In this document: positions 16,816 through 25,365 of the stretch, in pieces | How positions within the stretch are numbered: position 1 is the stretch's first letter | Layout of the letters: every line of letters starts with the position of its first letter | Assembly: GCF_900113275.1 (NCBI RefSeq) | Contig: NZ_FOOU01000004.1 | Span: forward strand, 124,001-188,000 | Direction: 5' to 3' | DNA: 64,000 bases | Source: Neptunomonas qingdaonensis | GTDB lineage: Bacteria; Pseudomonadota; Gammaproteobacteria; Pseudomonadales; Balneatricaceae | Made by a program: the position numbers and the translations under genes | The notes under the pieces: model-generated | Told to the model about the DNA's origin: nothing | What the model saw: only the letters and a program-made list of their open reading frames with translations | Databases searched by the model: none

Positions 16816-18018
16816 ATGAGCAGTTTTGATTTTGGCCCGATGCCTGATAAAGAAGGCTTTTTTGGACAATATGGCGGCCAGATAATTCCTCCTGAACTAA
16901 AAGTCATTATGGACGAGATCAACACGGCGTATGAAGAGATTCGTCAGAAGCCTGATTTCCAACAAGAACTACAGATGCTACTGACCGATTTTGTTGGCCG
17001 TCCCAGCCCTGTGTATTTTGCACGCCGCCTTTCAGACAAGATTGGCGGCGCCCGAATTTTTCTTAAAAGAGAAGACCTCAACCATACCGGTGCACATAAA
17101 ATAAATCACTGCTTAGGTGAAGCGCTGCTGGCTAAATTTATGGGTAAAACCAAAGTCATCGCGGAAACCGGTGCAGGTCAGCACGGTGTAGCGTTAGCAA
17201 CCGCCTGCGCGCTGGTAGGCATACCTTGTGAAATTCATATGGGTCAGGTTGATATCGAGAAAGAACACCCCAATGTCACCAAGATGAAAATTCTGGGATG
17301 TACGCTGATACCTGTGACACGCGGAACCGCCACATTAAAAGATGCGGTTGACAGCGCTTTCGAAGAATATCTCAAAGATCCGGTTAACTATATCTATGCT
17401 ATCGGTTCAGTTGTAGGTCCACACCCCTTCCCTAAAATGGTACGTGACTTTCAAAGCGTAATTGGCCGTGAAGCACGCCAGCAGTTTATGGATAAAGAAG
17501 GAAAACTACCCGATTACATCACCGCCTGTGTCGGCGGAGGTTCAAATGCCATGGGGCTGTTTACCGAGTTCCTCAATGATGAAAGCGTCACTATCGTCGG
17601 AGTAGAACCTTCCGGAAAAGGCCTGGATACACCCGACCATTCGGCAACGATGGCCAAAGGCACACCGGGTGCGATTCACGGTTTCAAATGCTACGTGCTG
17701 CAAGACAGTAACGGAGAACCCTTGCCCGTTCATTCCATCGCATCCGGCCTTGATTACCCTGGTGTTGGCCCACAACACTGCCACCTGAAAGACCTGAACC
17801 GTGTTCAATATGAGGTCGCCAGCGATGAAGAATGCCTCGACGCCTTTATGACGTTATCGCGTGTTGAAGGGATTATTCCCGCGCTGGAAAGCGCTCATGC
17901 TGTCGCCTGGGCTATGCGCAAAGCGGCGACGCTAACGCCTGATAAAACCATTCTGGTTAATCTATCAGGACGCGGTGATAAGGATGCTGATTACGTTGCG
18001 AATAAGTTAGGCTTGTAA
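16816..18018 (+). CDS. trpB: tryptophan synthase beta subunit, stand-alone
   Basis: A 400-residue PLP enzyme. The PLP lysine is K95 in GAHKINH, the catalytic Glu is E117 in AETGAGQHG, the phosphate-binding loop CVGGGSNA is at about 238-245, and LSGRGDKD near the end carries the pyridine-nitrogen Ser (S384). It therefore should condense indole and serine to tryptophan. There is no trpA or other trp gene beside it, unlike the normal trpBA pair. The sequence departs from typical TrpB around [15 protein letters not shown] and the KMKILGC stretch. It may be a second TrpB recycling indole, or serve with a distant TrpA. A GAGAG ribosome site precedes the ATG. Confidence 0.9.
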   Translation: MSSFDFGPMPDKEGFFGQYGGQIIPPELKVIMDEINTAYEEIRQKPDFQQELQMLLTDFVGRPSPVYFARRLSDKIGGARIFLKREDLNHTGAHKINHCLGEALLAKFMGKTKVIAETGAGQHGVALATACALVGIPCEIHMGQVDIEKEHPNVTKMKILGCTLIPVTRGTATLKDAVDSAFEEYLKDPVNYIYAIGSVVGPHPFPKMVRDFQSVIGREARQQFMDKEGKLPDYITACVGGGSNAMGLFTEFLNDESVTIVGVEPSGKGLDTPDHSATMAKGTPGAIHGFKCYVLQDSNGEPLPVHSIASGLDYPGVGPQHCHLKDLNRVQYEVASDEECLDAFMTLSRVEGIIPALESAHAVAWAMRKAATLTPDKTILVNLSGRGDKDADYVANKLGL

Positions 18019-18061
18019 TCTCAGAACAGAAAATCGCCTCTATCCATATCTGATACCTGTC

Positions 18062-18097
18062 TGTGAATGTTCCTGTAAATGTTCCTGTGAATGGTCA
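18062..18097. repeat. 12-bp imperfect tandem repeat after trpB
   Basis: Three consecutive copies of a 12-bp unit (TGTGAATGTTCC, TGTAAATGTTCC, TGTGAATGGTCA) lie just before the terminator in the trpB 3' region. They have no evident function. Confidence 0.7.
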
Positions 18098-18105
18098 CTG
18101 AAAAC

Positions 18106-18133
18106 ACAAAAGGCAGTCGAAACTGCCTTTTGT
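18106..18133. terminator. bidirectional terminator (trpB / amt operon)
   Basis: A 12-bp perfect stem (18106-18117 with 18122-18133) closed by a CGAA tetraloop, with A-rich and T-rich ends on either side. It serves trpB (+) and the small gene downstream of amt (-), which converge on it. Confidence 0.88.
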
Positions 18134-18147
18134 AAACCCAGACCTGA

Positions 18148-18315
18148 TTACCTGTAATCGATATAGGTTTCGTTTTCATGAATAATAGTGGCTATCACTG
18201 CACCAACGGTAACAACAACAGACAGCCCCAGGATAATTGCCATCGCTGTTGGGTTATCCGCAAATGTAAAATAAGCTTCTGCCCCTTCCCACGATGTAAT
18301 TGGACTTGCGTTCAT
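18148..18315 (-). CDS. 55-residue membrane protein downstream of amt
   Basis: A short gene with an AAGGAGA ribosome site six bases before its ATG, beginning 10 bp after the amt stop. The product starts MNASPITSWEGAEAYFTFAD, then one membrane helix (about residues 23-45, AMAIILGLSVVVTVGAVIATII) and a charged tail HENETYIDYR. It has no signal peptide cleavage site. The tight spacing and strong ribosome site make it a real gene co-transcribed with the ammonium transporter. I do not recognise a named family; an accessory or regulatory subunit of Amt, in the sense that small single-pass proteins adjust transporters, is inference. Confidence 0.8.
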   Translation of the reverse strand: MNASPITSWEGAEAYFTFADNPTAMAIILGLSVVVTVGAVIATIIHENETYIDYR

Positions 18316-18325
18316 ATTATTCTCC

Positions 18326-19663
18326 TTATGCGGTTACTGTAGAAGTTCTAATGGGAGTTTCAGTAGCAGGAACTGATTCCGGATATGCCTCCAGCGGCAC
18401 TTCAACAAGATCAAGACCGGCAATTTCAGCTTTAGGAGGAACCCGTAGGAAACCCACTTTAGCCATCACATAAGACAAACCAAATCCAGGCACAAAACCT
18501 AACAGAGCCATAACACCAGCGCTCATTAATTGGCCGCTGAATGAAATATCGGGAGCACCCGCAACCACATTCGGGAAGCCACTGAAGATACCCAGAGCGA
18601 TAAGGCCGATCATGCCACTCACACCATGGACAGCGAATGCGCCCACAGCATCATCAATTTTGAATTTATCCGTGATAATTTTATCAGCCAGAGGCGCGAC
18701 AACACCGCCGGTAATACCCAGCAAGAAAGCCAATGGTGGATAATATATGTCAAGGCCCGGCGCTGCAGAAACGATTCCCGCCAATCCACCAGACATCATC
18801 CAGAAAGGCTGACGAGTGATAAAGTAAGCACCGATAATGCCACCAGAAAAGGCCATCAAGGTGTTAAAGCTCACGGCAGATAAAGTCACCGGTGTACCAA
18901 AAATAGTCGTCCACTGAGCACCGCCAGCATAAATGATACAGCCCCCGAGGAAGCCAAAGAAACCTACAATAATAAGCATCAGACCGATAATGGTCATCGG
19001 CATACTATGGCCTTTGATCAGAATAGGTGTGCCATCAGGCGCGAATCGACCAATACGTGCACCCAGATTAATGGTGACCCCCAGAGCAAAGAACCCGGCA
19101 ATCATATGTACACAACCCGCCGCACCGAAGTCATGGAAGCCCCATTCCTTCGTCAGCCAACCATCTGGATGCCAGCCCCACGATGCGCCGAGAATCCAGA
19201 CACCTGATCCGAGCACAATCGCAAGAATCAGAAATGAACTCATACGGATACGCTCAATAACGGCACCCGAGAAAATAGAGGCGGTGGTGGCAGCAAACAG
19301 GACAAATGCCCCCCAGAAGATGCCGGTCGCATTATCAGTTAAATTCGGCCCCATGGAGGTAGACCAGGGCAAACCCGCCACCGCTGCTTCAAAATCAGGC
19401 GTGAACCCATTGTACATTGCCAAATAGATCCACCAGCCAAAAAAGAAAAAGGTGGGCACGATAAAGGCAAACGCCAGAATATTTTTAACGCCGGATGCCA
19501 GTGCATTTTTTAAACGAGATGCTCCCATCTCATACGCAAGGAAGCCTGCATGAATAATGACCATCAGGCCGGTACACCACCAATAAAACACCTCCATATT
19601 GATGGTACCCGTCATCTCAATCAGAGTTTGTAACTCTGCAAGTGTTGGGGCAGTTTGTTCCAT
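18326..19663 (-). CDS. amt: ammonium transporter (Amt family)
   Basis: A 445-residue protein with eleven or so membrane helices. The Amt signature is present: DFGAAGCVHMIAGFFALG with the first pore His, and AVHGVSGMIGLIALGIF with the second pore His, so the twin-His pore is intact. Amt channels take up ammonium and many also conduct methylammonium. It is followed by a 55-residue protein and lies downstream of tdm on the same strand, but has its own -24/-12 promoter (19756-19774), as expected for nitrogen-regulated amt genes. No GlnK gene is adjacent. In this setting it may recapture ammonium or methylamine released by the pathway. Confidence 0.93.
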   Translation of the reverse strand: MEQTAPTLAELQTLIEMTGTINMEVFYWWCTGLMVIIHAGFLAYEMGASRLKNALASGVKNILAFAFIVPTFFFFGWWIYLAMYNGFTPDFEAAVAGLPWSTSMGPNLTDNATGIFWGAFVLFAATTASIFSGAVIERIRMSSFLILAIVLGSGVWILGASWGWHPDGWLTKEWGFHDFGAAGCVHMIAGFFALGVTINLGARIGRFAPDGTPILIKGHSMPMTIIGLMLIIVGFFGFLGGCIIYAGGAQWTTIFGTPVTLSAVSFNTLMAFSGGIIGAYFITRQPFWMMSGGLAGIVSAAPGLDIYYPPLAFLLGITGGVVAPLADKIITDKFKIDDAVGAFAVHGVSGMIGLIALGIFSGFPNVVAGAPDISFSGQLMSAGVMALLGFVPGFGLSYVMAKVGFLRVPPKAEIAGLDLVEVPLEAYPESVPATETPIRTSTVTA

Positions 19664-19755
19664 AATAGAACCCTCTCAGTTATTAAATTAAAATTTTAAG
19701 AAAATACAAAAAACCACTTAATATTTACCTTTAGTAATTTTTATTTCCTATAAGG

Positions 19756-19774
19756 AAAGCACATCTTGTACCAA
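19756..19774 (-). promoter_or_regulatory. sigma-54-type promoter for amt
   Basis: On the minus strand TGGTAC-N5-GTGC: the GG (19771-19772) and GC (19759-19760) are exactly 10 bases apart, followed by TTTCC. This is the weakest of the four -24/-12 matches here, but amt genes are classic sigma-54/NtrC targets. A short dyad TTTCCT-ATA-AGGAAA overlaps at 19744-19758. Confidence 0.7.
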
Positions 19775-19836
19775 AAAAAATAATCTCTTTAATATCAATT
19801 GATTACGTTTTGCTAAAAATAACCAGATAAAAAATA

Positions 19837-19853
19837 TGCACTACAGTTGCTCA
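19837..19853. promoter_or_regulatory. NtrC-like binding site upstream of amt
   Basis: A 17-mer TGCACTACAGTTGCTCA matches 10 of 14 defined positions of the enteric NtrC consensus (TGCACCA-N3-TGGTGCA), with the left half nearly perfect. It lies about 65 bp upstream of the amt -24 element. Confidence 0.45.
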
Positions 19854-19887
19854 TTGTTCAGAGCGCAGTGTTCATTTACCCCGCACA

Positions 19888-22194
19888 TTAGCCACGTACT
19901 CTTATGCGTTCAGGGTCATAAAAAGGAAGCGAGGTGACTGCTGCACCCAATCGTTTTTTATAACCATCCAGTTGGCCTACTTCTAAACGGGTGCCCGGTG
20001 CTGCAAAGTCCGGCGCAACCCGACACATCGCAATCGTTTTTTTCATAACAGGGGATACTGTCGCACTGGTAACGACACCCACCGGAAAACGCCCGTTAAA
20101 CACCTGATCTCCGTGTGCTACAGGTTCATCGCTATCCATAAAAAGCCCGACTAGCTTATGGCGACTTTCCATTGACTGCCTTGCCATTGCCGCACGCCCC
20201 ATGAAATCTTCTTCTTTGCTTTTCATCGGCACTGTAAAACCGATACCCGCTTCATACGGATTGGTCTCAGGACAAAACTCATGTTCGGCAAAAATAAGTC
20301 CTGCTTCGATACGTAACATATCCAACGCGTCAAACCCCAGTGGGGCGATCTCGTAGGGTTGTCCGGCTTCCCATATCGCATCCCATACCATTTCTGCTGT
20401 ATCAGGATGACACCAGACCTCAAAACCCAGCTCTCCGGTATAGCCTGTGCGCGAGATCATTACAGGGACTCCATCCGGGCCGCCGATACGCCCAATGGTG
20501 AAATGAAACCAACGTAATTTTTCCACCTCAGGATGCCATTCAGGTGTCCATATAATGGAAGCGAGTAGTGCCCGGCTGTCTGGCCCCTGCACAGCAAGGT
20601 TATGTAACTGATCGCTGGAGTCCCTGACGCTTACCCGATAGTTATGTTTCACGGCCAGGTCACGTAACCATATGCCCGTGTAAGGATCACCGCAGACCCA
20701 GCGAAATGCCTGTTCACTCATACGAAACAGAGTGCCGTCGTCAATCATGCCGCCGGTTTCATGGCAAATGGCCGAATAAACAATCTCTCCGACAGACACG
20801 CGGCGAACATTTCGTGTAATGGCGAATTGCATGAAAGCTTCAGCATCCGGACCCACCACTTCAAACTTTCGCAAAGGCGTCAGATCCAACATCGCAACAC
20901 GCTCCCGGCATGCCAGATATTCTGCTCGCGGCCCCCAACCTTCGTATTGAGTGGCTACCCAATAGCCGCGATACTCGGAAAAACGCTGAGTTAATGCAGA
21001 AGTACGGCTATGAAATCCTGTTTGTTTTGTCATACGGGAAACCTCCTCAGGTGTGGTGCGATAAGCAATTGAGCGTGGGAACATCTCTTCAGAGGAATAA
21101 ATGCGAATATGGATATCTGTTGGATTCCATCCATTAGCTGAATCAATATCATCCGGGCAAGCAGACGATACGCAAATCAGATCCCGAGAGGCCCGCAACA
21201 GGACATAATCACCCGCCTGAGACCAGGGTTCATCTGCCGCAATAGCGCCACATTCTTCACTGGATGTATTAAAAAAGAAGTTAATCGCAGGCCAACTCCG
21301 GCGGGGTGAAACATTATATTTCTGCAATGCCAGATTAAAATTTTCTGTGCAGCTGATATGACCGAAATAGCCATTATCTTCATAATACTTAACATTGCAG
21401 GCCAGCAGAAAGCTGTCGTGACAACCTACCGTATCCTGATACACCTCGAGCATAGTTCTCAGGTTTTGATCACTAAAGCGTGAATGTAATCCCGGTTGCG
21501 GTAAGCTGTGACCCATTATTGTCCGCGTTGCCGCTGCATCCAGAGTCACCTCCTGCCCGTTGTCCAGTCCGGCTTTATCAAAGGCAATAAAGTCTGAGCA
21601 CTGCTTACCCTGTACATCAATAATCTGAATCCACTCACCGGCTTTTACTTCATACGTTGTTGCCGTGCTATGCGCAATACGAATATCTTTAACAGGAACA
21701 GCAAGGGCTTCAGGTACATCCTCCCAGGCTTTTTTTACACAGAAATGCTCGACACTTAACTCACTGGCCAGTGAGTGCTGTTCAACCCCCATATTCTCAC
21801 CAGCCGCCACCAAAATGAGCACCATTGGTTGCTTCACCGTCATCGCGGGCAAATCCAATGGAGTGAAATAAACCACTTCCTGTAAGGCATGATCGGGTAC
21901 TTTCCAATGCTCCAATAACGTTTCTAATCGCTTCCCTGCGACACTGCATTCAGCTATCTGCGCTTTAATAGACACAGATGCTACGGGTACTCCCTCCTCT
22001 AATAGTTCAGGAGCACTATTACCCGCCTCATTCAGAACAATAACTTCACACCCCTGTTCACCATCAACAGATTTCACGACCAACTGCTCGCCTGGCTGAA
22101 GCTCAAGACGCAACGCACCTTGTCCTGCTATACGATATTGTCTGAGGATAAGATCGTCTTCACCTGCCTTGTTCGCATATCTAACTGTCTTCAT
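19888..22194 (-). CDS. tdm: trimethylamine N-oxide demethylase (TMAO demethylase)
   Basis: A 768-residue two-domain protein: an N-terminal DUF1989-type region (about 1-400) and a C-terminal GcvT/aminomethyltransferase-like region (about 405-765, starting RFSEYRGYWVATQYEGWGPRAEYLACRER). This is the architecture of Tdm, which splits TMAO to dimethylamine and formaldehyde; the C-terminal domain binds tetrahydrofolate to capture formaldehyde. Three cysteines at about 266, 282 and 346 are spaced like the zinc-binding cysteines reported for the Methylocella enzyme. Normal family length. It is divergent from the sensor kinase gene, whose operon carries tmm. I see no -24/-12 promoter for tdm itself. 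Confidence 0.93.
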   Translation of the reverse strand: MKTVRYANKAGEDDLILRQYRIAGQGALRLELQPGEQLVVKSVDGEQGCEVIVLNEAGNSAPELLEEGVPVASVSIKAQIAECSVAGKRLETLLEHWKVPDHALQEVVYFTPLDLPAMTVKQPMVLILVAAGENMGVEQHSLASELSVEHFCVKKAWEDVPEALAVPVKDIRIAHSTATTYEVKAGEWIQIIDVQGKQCSDFIAFDKAGLDNGQEVTLDAAATRTIMGHSLPQPGLHSRFSDQNLRTMLEVYQDTVGCHDSFLLACNVKYYEDNGYFGHISCTENFNLALQKYNVSPRRSWPAINFFFNTSSEECGAIAADEPWSQAGDYVLLRASRDLICVSSACPDDIDSANGWNPTDIHIRIYSSEEMFPRSIAYRTTPEEVSRMTKQTGFHSRTSALTQRFSEYRGYWVATQYEGWGPRAEYLACRERVAMLDLTPLRKFEVVGPDAEAFMQFAITRNVRRVSVGEIVYSAICHETGGMIDDGTLFRMSEQAFRWVCGDPYTGIWLRDLAVKHNYRVSVRDSSDQLHNLAVQGPDSRALLASIIWTPEWHPEVEKLRWFHFTIGRIGGPDGVPVMISRTGYTGELGFEVWCHPDTAEMVWDAIWEAGQPYEIAPLGFDALDMLRIEAGLIFAEHEFCPETNPYEAGIGFTVPMKSKEEDFMGRAAMARQSMESRHKLVGLFMDSDEPVAHGDQVFNGRFPVGVVTSATVSPVMKKTIAMCRVAPDFAAPGTRLEVGQLDGYKKRLGAAVTSLPFYDPERIRVRG

Positions 22195-22337
22195 GCTCTG
22201 TTACCCGATTACTGTTTCTGATTTAAGTACTGCTCAATCAACAGCCATTTTTCGATACAAAAAATAAAACAGCCCGTTTAATTAACATCAATAAGCTTCG
22301 AATATTTGGCCTTTTCAAAGTGCACCTCACACATAAA

Positions 22338-22354
22338 AGCCCATCTTTGGTGCA
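22338..22354. promoter_or_regulatory. NtrC-like binding site upstream of kinase-tmm operon
   Basis: The 17-mer AGCCCATCTTTGGTGCA has a perfect right half (TGGTGCA) and a degenerate left half of the NtrC consensus. A lone opposite half, TGCACC, is at 22321-22326. It lies about 150 bp upstream of the -24 element at 22494, a usual enhancer distance. The rest of the 391-bp gap shows no gene. Confidence 0.5.
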
Positions 22355-22493
22355 TCAATAGCCGCTGCAATCAGAAAAATAATGCAACCACCAAATATTC
22401 CTGATGGTTAATAATATTTACTCGTAGTACTTTTTCAGACAATACACCGATATAGGTATTCCAAAGGAGGTAAAGGTATAAAAACAATATAAG

Positions 22494-22510
22494 TGGCATA
22501 CAAAATGCTT
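22494..22510 (+). promoter_or_regulatory. sigma-54-type promoter for kinase / regulator / PAS / tmm genes
   Basis: TGGCAT-N5-ATGCTTT, with GG (22495-22496) and GC (22507-22508) separated by 10 bases, in plus orientation 76 bp before the kinase start. It shares its -24 hexamer and flanks (AGTGGCATAC) with the promoter at 48.1 kb. Confidence 0.75.
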
Positions 22511-22585
22511 TGTTAAGGAGATAAGGGTTGAGAAGCATAAGTGCTAATCAAGCCAGTGAATCAGTCGTAAAAGAAGGAGAGTCCA

Positions 22586-23755
22586 GTGATAGACAAGTTG
22601 AGGTTATGGGGAGGGTTTCTTCCACTACTTTTTTCAAGTAGGCGTAATCATCACGTCTCTTATAAGCCGCCCTCTTCAGATTACTCAGAGATGGCGCTCG
22701 ACATCGCCATGAGCCCTGATCTTGGCCAAACGCTGCCGGTATTGATCAATTCAATACAAAATGACTTTAAGCGCGCACTTGGTTGTGACCTTTTTTTGCT
22801 TTTGCCTGGCACCAGCAATAATGAATTAACGGTTTACCATGCCACATCCGTATCCCCCTTACCGGGCCAGACTAACCAGCTCCGTTATCATTGCAAAGCA
22901 AATACTGGTTTTGGGAACAACCCATCAGGTTTGAAGATAACGGCATTTGAAGGCACTATTCATGCTGAACAAATTGCCTTAAGTACGGGCAATCAGCCGG
23001 GCTGGCTGATGCTGACATTTCCAAACTCACTGCCCGGCGCTGAGTTTATTCAGCGAAATACCTCTCCCTTAAATAAGTCCCTTAGCCGTGGGCTCATTGC
23101 CTGGCAGCAGCAACAGACCCGCATCGAAAAAGCGATTAGCTCAGAGAGACAGGCGCATGCGGCAGAGCTTCACGACTCGATGGCGCAAGTACTTGGGTAT
23201 ATGCGTATGAGAACGGCTAAATTAGCAACCCTTTGCGAAGAGCGCCGTTATGAACCACTCAAGGGATTAGCAGATGATCTCTCTACTCAAGCACATAGCG
23301 CCTACCGCCAAACCCGTGAGTTAATCGTTAATTCGCGTCTGTCGATGCAGGGCTGCACCCTTAAAGAAGCTATTTATAAATCCGTACAAGAGTTCGAAGA
23401 GCGCTCAGGGATTGTCTTTGAAGTGGATAACCGCACGCTGAACGCGACCCATATCACGTCACCTGATGACTTACAGATTCTATATATCGTTCGGGAAGCA
23501 CTGAGTAACATCGTTCGCCATTCTCGTGCCAGCCATGCCAGAGTTATTCTGTTACCAGATAAAAATCGATGCTTACTGATTAAAATCCAGGATAACGGAA
23601 CCGGAATCGCAATCAAACAAGGCCGTCATGATAGTTTTGGCCTGAAAATAATGCAGGAAAGAGCGGATCGTATTAAAGCCCGATTAGCAATATTACCCAG
23701 ACTGGGAAACGGCACATCAGTCGAGCTTACAGTCCCCTGGAGAGAGTTGAAATGA
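22586..23755 (+). CDS. NarX-type sensor histidine kinase, no periplasmic domain
   Basis: A 389-residue kinase. A short hydrophobic stretch near the N-terminus (GGFLPLLF) is too short for a clear transmembrane pair; residues about 40-150 look like a GAF-type sensing region. The HisKA_3 phosphoacceptor is H196 in AAELHDSMAQ, with an N box (EALSNIVRHS) and DNGTGI ATP-binding motif following. It starts with GTG behind a strong AAGGAGAG site. It overlaps the response regulator by 4 bp. Lack of a periplasmic domain suggests an internal signal, possibly TMA, TMAO or redox state. It lies between tdm and tmm, so regulation of methylamine use is a fair inference, not shown. Confidence 0.88.
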   Translation: MIDKLRLWGGFLPLLFSSRRNHHVSYKPPSSDYSEMALDIAMSPDLGQTLPVLINSIQNDFKRALGCDLFLLLPGTSNNELTVYHATSVSPLPGQTNQLRYHCKANTGFGNNPSGLKITAFEGTIHAEQIALSTGNQPGWLMLTFPNSLPGAEFIQRNTSPLNKSLSRGLIAWQQQQTRIEKAISSERQAHAAELHDSMAQVLGYMRMRTAKLATLCEERRYEPLKGLADDLSTQAHSAYRQTRELIVNSRLSMQGCTLKEAIYKSVQEFEERSGIVFEVDNRTLNATHITSPDDLQILYIVREALSNIVRHSRASHARVILLPDKNRCLLIKIQDNGTGIAIKQGRHDSFGLKIMQERADRIKARLAILPRLGNGTSVELTVPWRELK

Positions 23756-24444
23756 GCAAGAGCGGTTTACCACGTGTAGTCATTGTCGATGATCACCCAC
23801 TATTCAGACGGGGGGTTGTAGAGCTATTAAATGAGAGCGATTGTTTTGACGTACTGGCTGACTTTGATACTGCGCAAGCACTGATAGATAACATGCCCGG
23901 GTTGCAACCATCACTCGCGCTGATTGATCTTCACATGCCTGACATATCCGGACTTGAACTGCTAAAGACGCTAAAATCAATCGACCAACACTTACCCGTA
24001 GTGATTCTTACTGCCTCAGATGACAGCGAAGATCTGCTGGAAGCATTATCCGCTGGTGCTGATGGCTACCTTCGAAAAGATACCCATCCCGATGAAATCA
24101 TCGACCGACTCCATCAGGTGCAATCGGGACAAGTCGCGATTAATGACTCAGGCGTTACCTTATTAGCCCAACACCTTCGCAACCCCATCGCCAGGCCAGA
24201 AAAAGATGAAGCCGATCACAATGACACATTTAATGAGCTCACCGAACGCGAACAACAAACGCTGGAACTGATATCCAAAGGTATGAGCAACAAACTGATC
24301 GCCCGGGAACTGGGCATCAGTGATGGCACCGTCAAAGTCTATGTGAAAAATGTTCTGAGAAAACTCAACCTGCACTCTCGTCTTGAACTGGCCGCATGGG
24401 CGCACACACAGCATAAGGACAACACTTCGCTGGAGAATGAATAG
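23752..24444 (+). CDS. NarL/FixJ-family response regulator
   Basis: A 230-residue regulator with an N-terminal receiver domain (acidic DD at 13-14, phospho-Asp D59 in LALIDLHMP, switch Thr in VILTAS, Lys in GYLRKD) and a C-terminal LuxR-type helix-turn-helix (about 165-220, LTEREQQTLELISKGMSNKLIARELGISDGTVK). It is translationally coupled to the kinase (4-bp overlap) and is its obvious partner. It is not a sigma-54 activator (no AAA+ domain), so the -24/-12 promoter ahead of this operon needs another activator such as NtrC. Likely targets are the divergent tdm and tmm. Confidence 0.92.
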   Translation: MSKSGLPRVVIVDDHPLFRRGVVELLNESDCFDVLADFDTAQALIDNMPGLQPSLALIDLHMPDISGLELLKTLKSIDQHLPVVILTASDDSEDLLEALSAGADGYLRKDTHPDEIIDRLHQVQSGQVAINDSGVTLLAQHLRNPIARPEKDEADHNDTFNELTEREQQTLELISKGMSNKLIARELGISDGTVKVYVKNVLRKLNLHSRLELAAWAHTQHKDNTSLENE

Positions 24445-24446
24445 AC

Positions 24447-25253
24447 ATGTTCTTCAAATACTTAAAGATGCTGCGTAACCCAGTAACCAAACCATTTAAT
24501 TATCTTGAGTTTTTAGATACCCTCAATGATGTAGTGCTACTCATCAATAAAACACAGCAGATAGAATACGTAAATCAATGCTGGAAACAGATCAGCGGCT
24601 GCTCAAAACAGCAGACTCAAGGCCGCTATCTGGCGGATTTCATCCACCCTGAAGACAAAACGCTGTGGCAACAGACCATCAGAAAAATAGACCAGCAAAA
24701 CACCAGCCAGCATATATGGATACGTTTCATTGGCAAAGATAACGAAATACGCTGGTGTGAAATGCGCATTCAATCCATGCACCCTAACCAGTTATTCCCC
24801 TTATCAGCCACCCTGTGTGACATTACTCCGCTGGTTCGCAAAGACCAGTTAAAAAATGCCAGCTACAGAAGCCTGTCAGGGTTGGTAAACCGCATACCTG
24901 CGATGATTTACCGCTCACGAAACGATAAAAACTGGACGATGGAATATGTCAGTGATGGCTGCCTGGAGCTGAGTGGCTACAGCGCAGAACAACTACTGAA
25001 CCAGTCACAACTCTCCTTCGGATCGCTGATTCACCCTGAAGATGCGAGTGATGTATGGGCTGAAGTTCAAATAGCCTTAGAAAACATGACTGACTTCGAG
25101 CTGACCTATCGCCTCTTCCATGAATCCGGAGATTGTCAGTACGTGCTCGACAAAGGCAAAGGTATTTATTCGGATACCGGCTCAATATTAGGCGTAGAAG
25201 GCGTCATTATCGCCGTTCAACCTTTCACCGAGCGTCCACAACTACCCCACTAA
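24447..25253 (+). CDS. tandem PAS-domain protein without output domain
   Basis: A 268-residue protein with two PAS domains: about residues 20-130 (FLDTLNDVVLLINKTQQIEYVNQCWKQ, then WCEMRIQSM) and about 145-265 (VNRIPAMIYRSRNDKNWTMEYVSDGCLELSGYS, then GSILGVEGVII). The second is a PAS_3/PAC-type fold. No kinase, GGDEF, EAL or HTH follows, so it can only signal through contact with a partner, most simply the adjacent kinase. It begins two bases after the response regulator stop, so it is in the same operon. Ligand unknown. Confidence 0.85.
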   Translation: MFFKYLKMLRNPVTKPFNYLEFLDTLNDVVLLINKTQQIEYVNQCWKQISGCSKQQTQGRYLADFIHPEDKTLWQQTIRKIDQQNTSQHIWIRFIGKDNEIRWCEMRIQSMHPNQLFPLSATLCDITPLVRKDQLKNASYRSLSGLVNRIPAMIYRSRNDKNWTMEYVSDGCLELSGYSAEQLLNQSQLSFGSLIHPEDASDVWAEVQIALENMTDFELTYRLFHESGDCQYVLDKGKGIYSDTGSILGVEGVIIAVQPFTERPQLPH

Positions 25254-25365
25254 CCCTTTTGGCTTACCCTTTCCTGGGAATTTATCGAAGCAGCATTGCC
25301 CCTTACTGTAGATCAACAGCATTTAATTTTTTCACTGTTTACATCTTCAGTTTAAGGAGAGTCTT

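Noticed and set aside
19888-22194. Plain aminomethyltransferase / urea carboxylase-associated protein
   Set aside because: The fusion of a DUF1989-type domain with its three-Cys pattern to a GcvT domain, next to tmm, is specific for Tdm.
22195-22490. Sigma-54 promoter for tdm on the minus strand
   Set aside because: I looked for GC-N10-CC on the plus strand over the whole gap and found none with supporting flanks.
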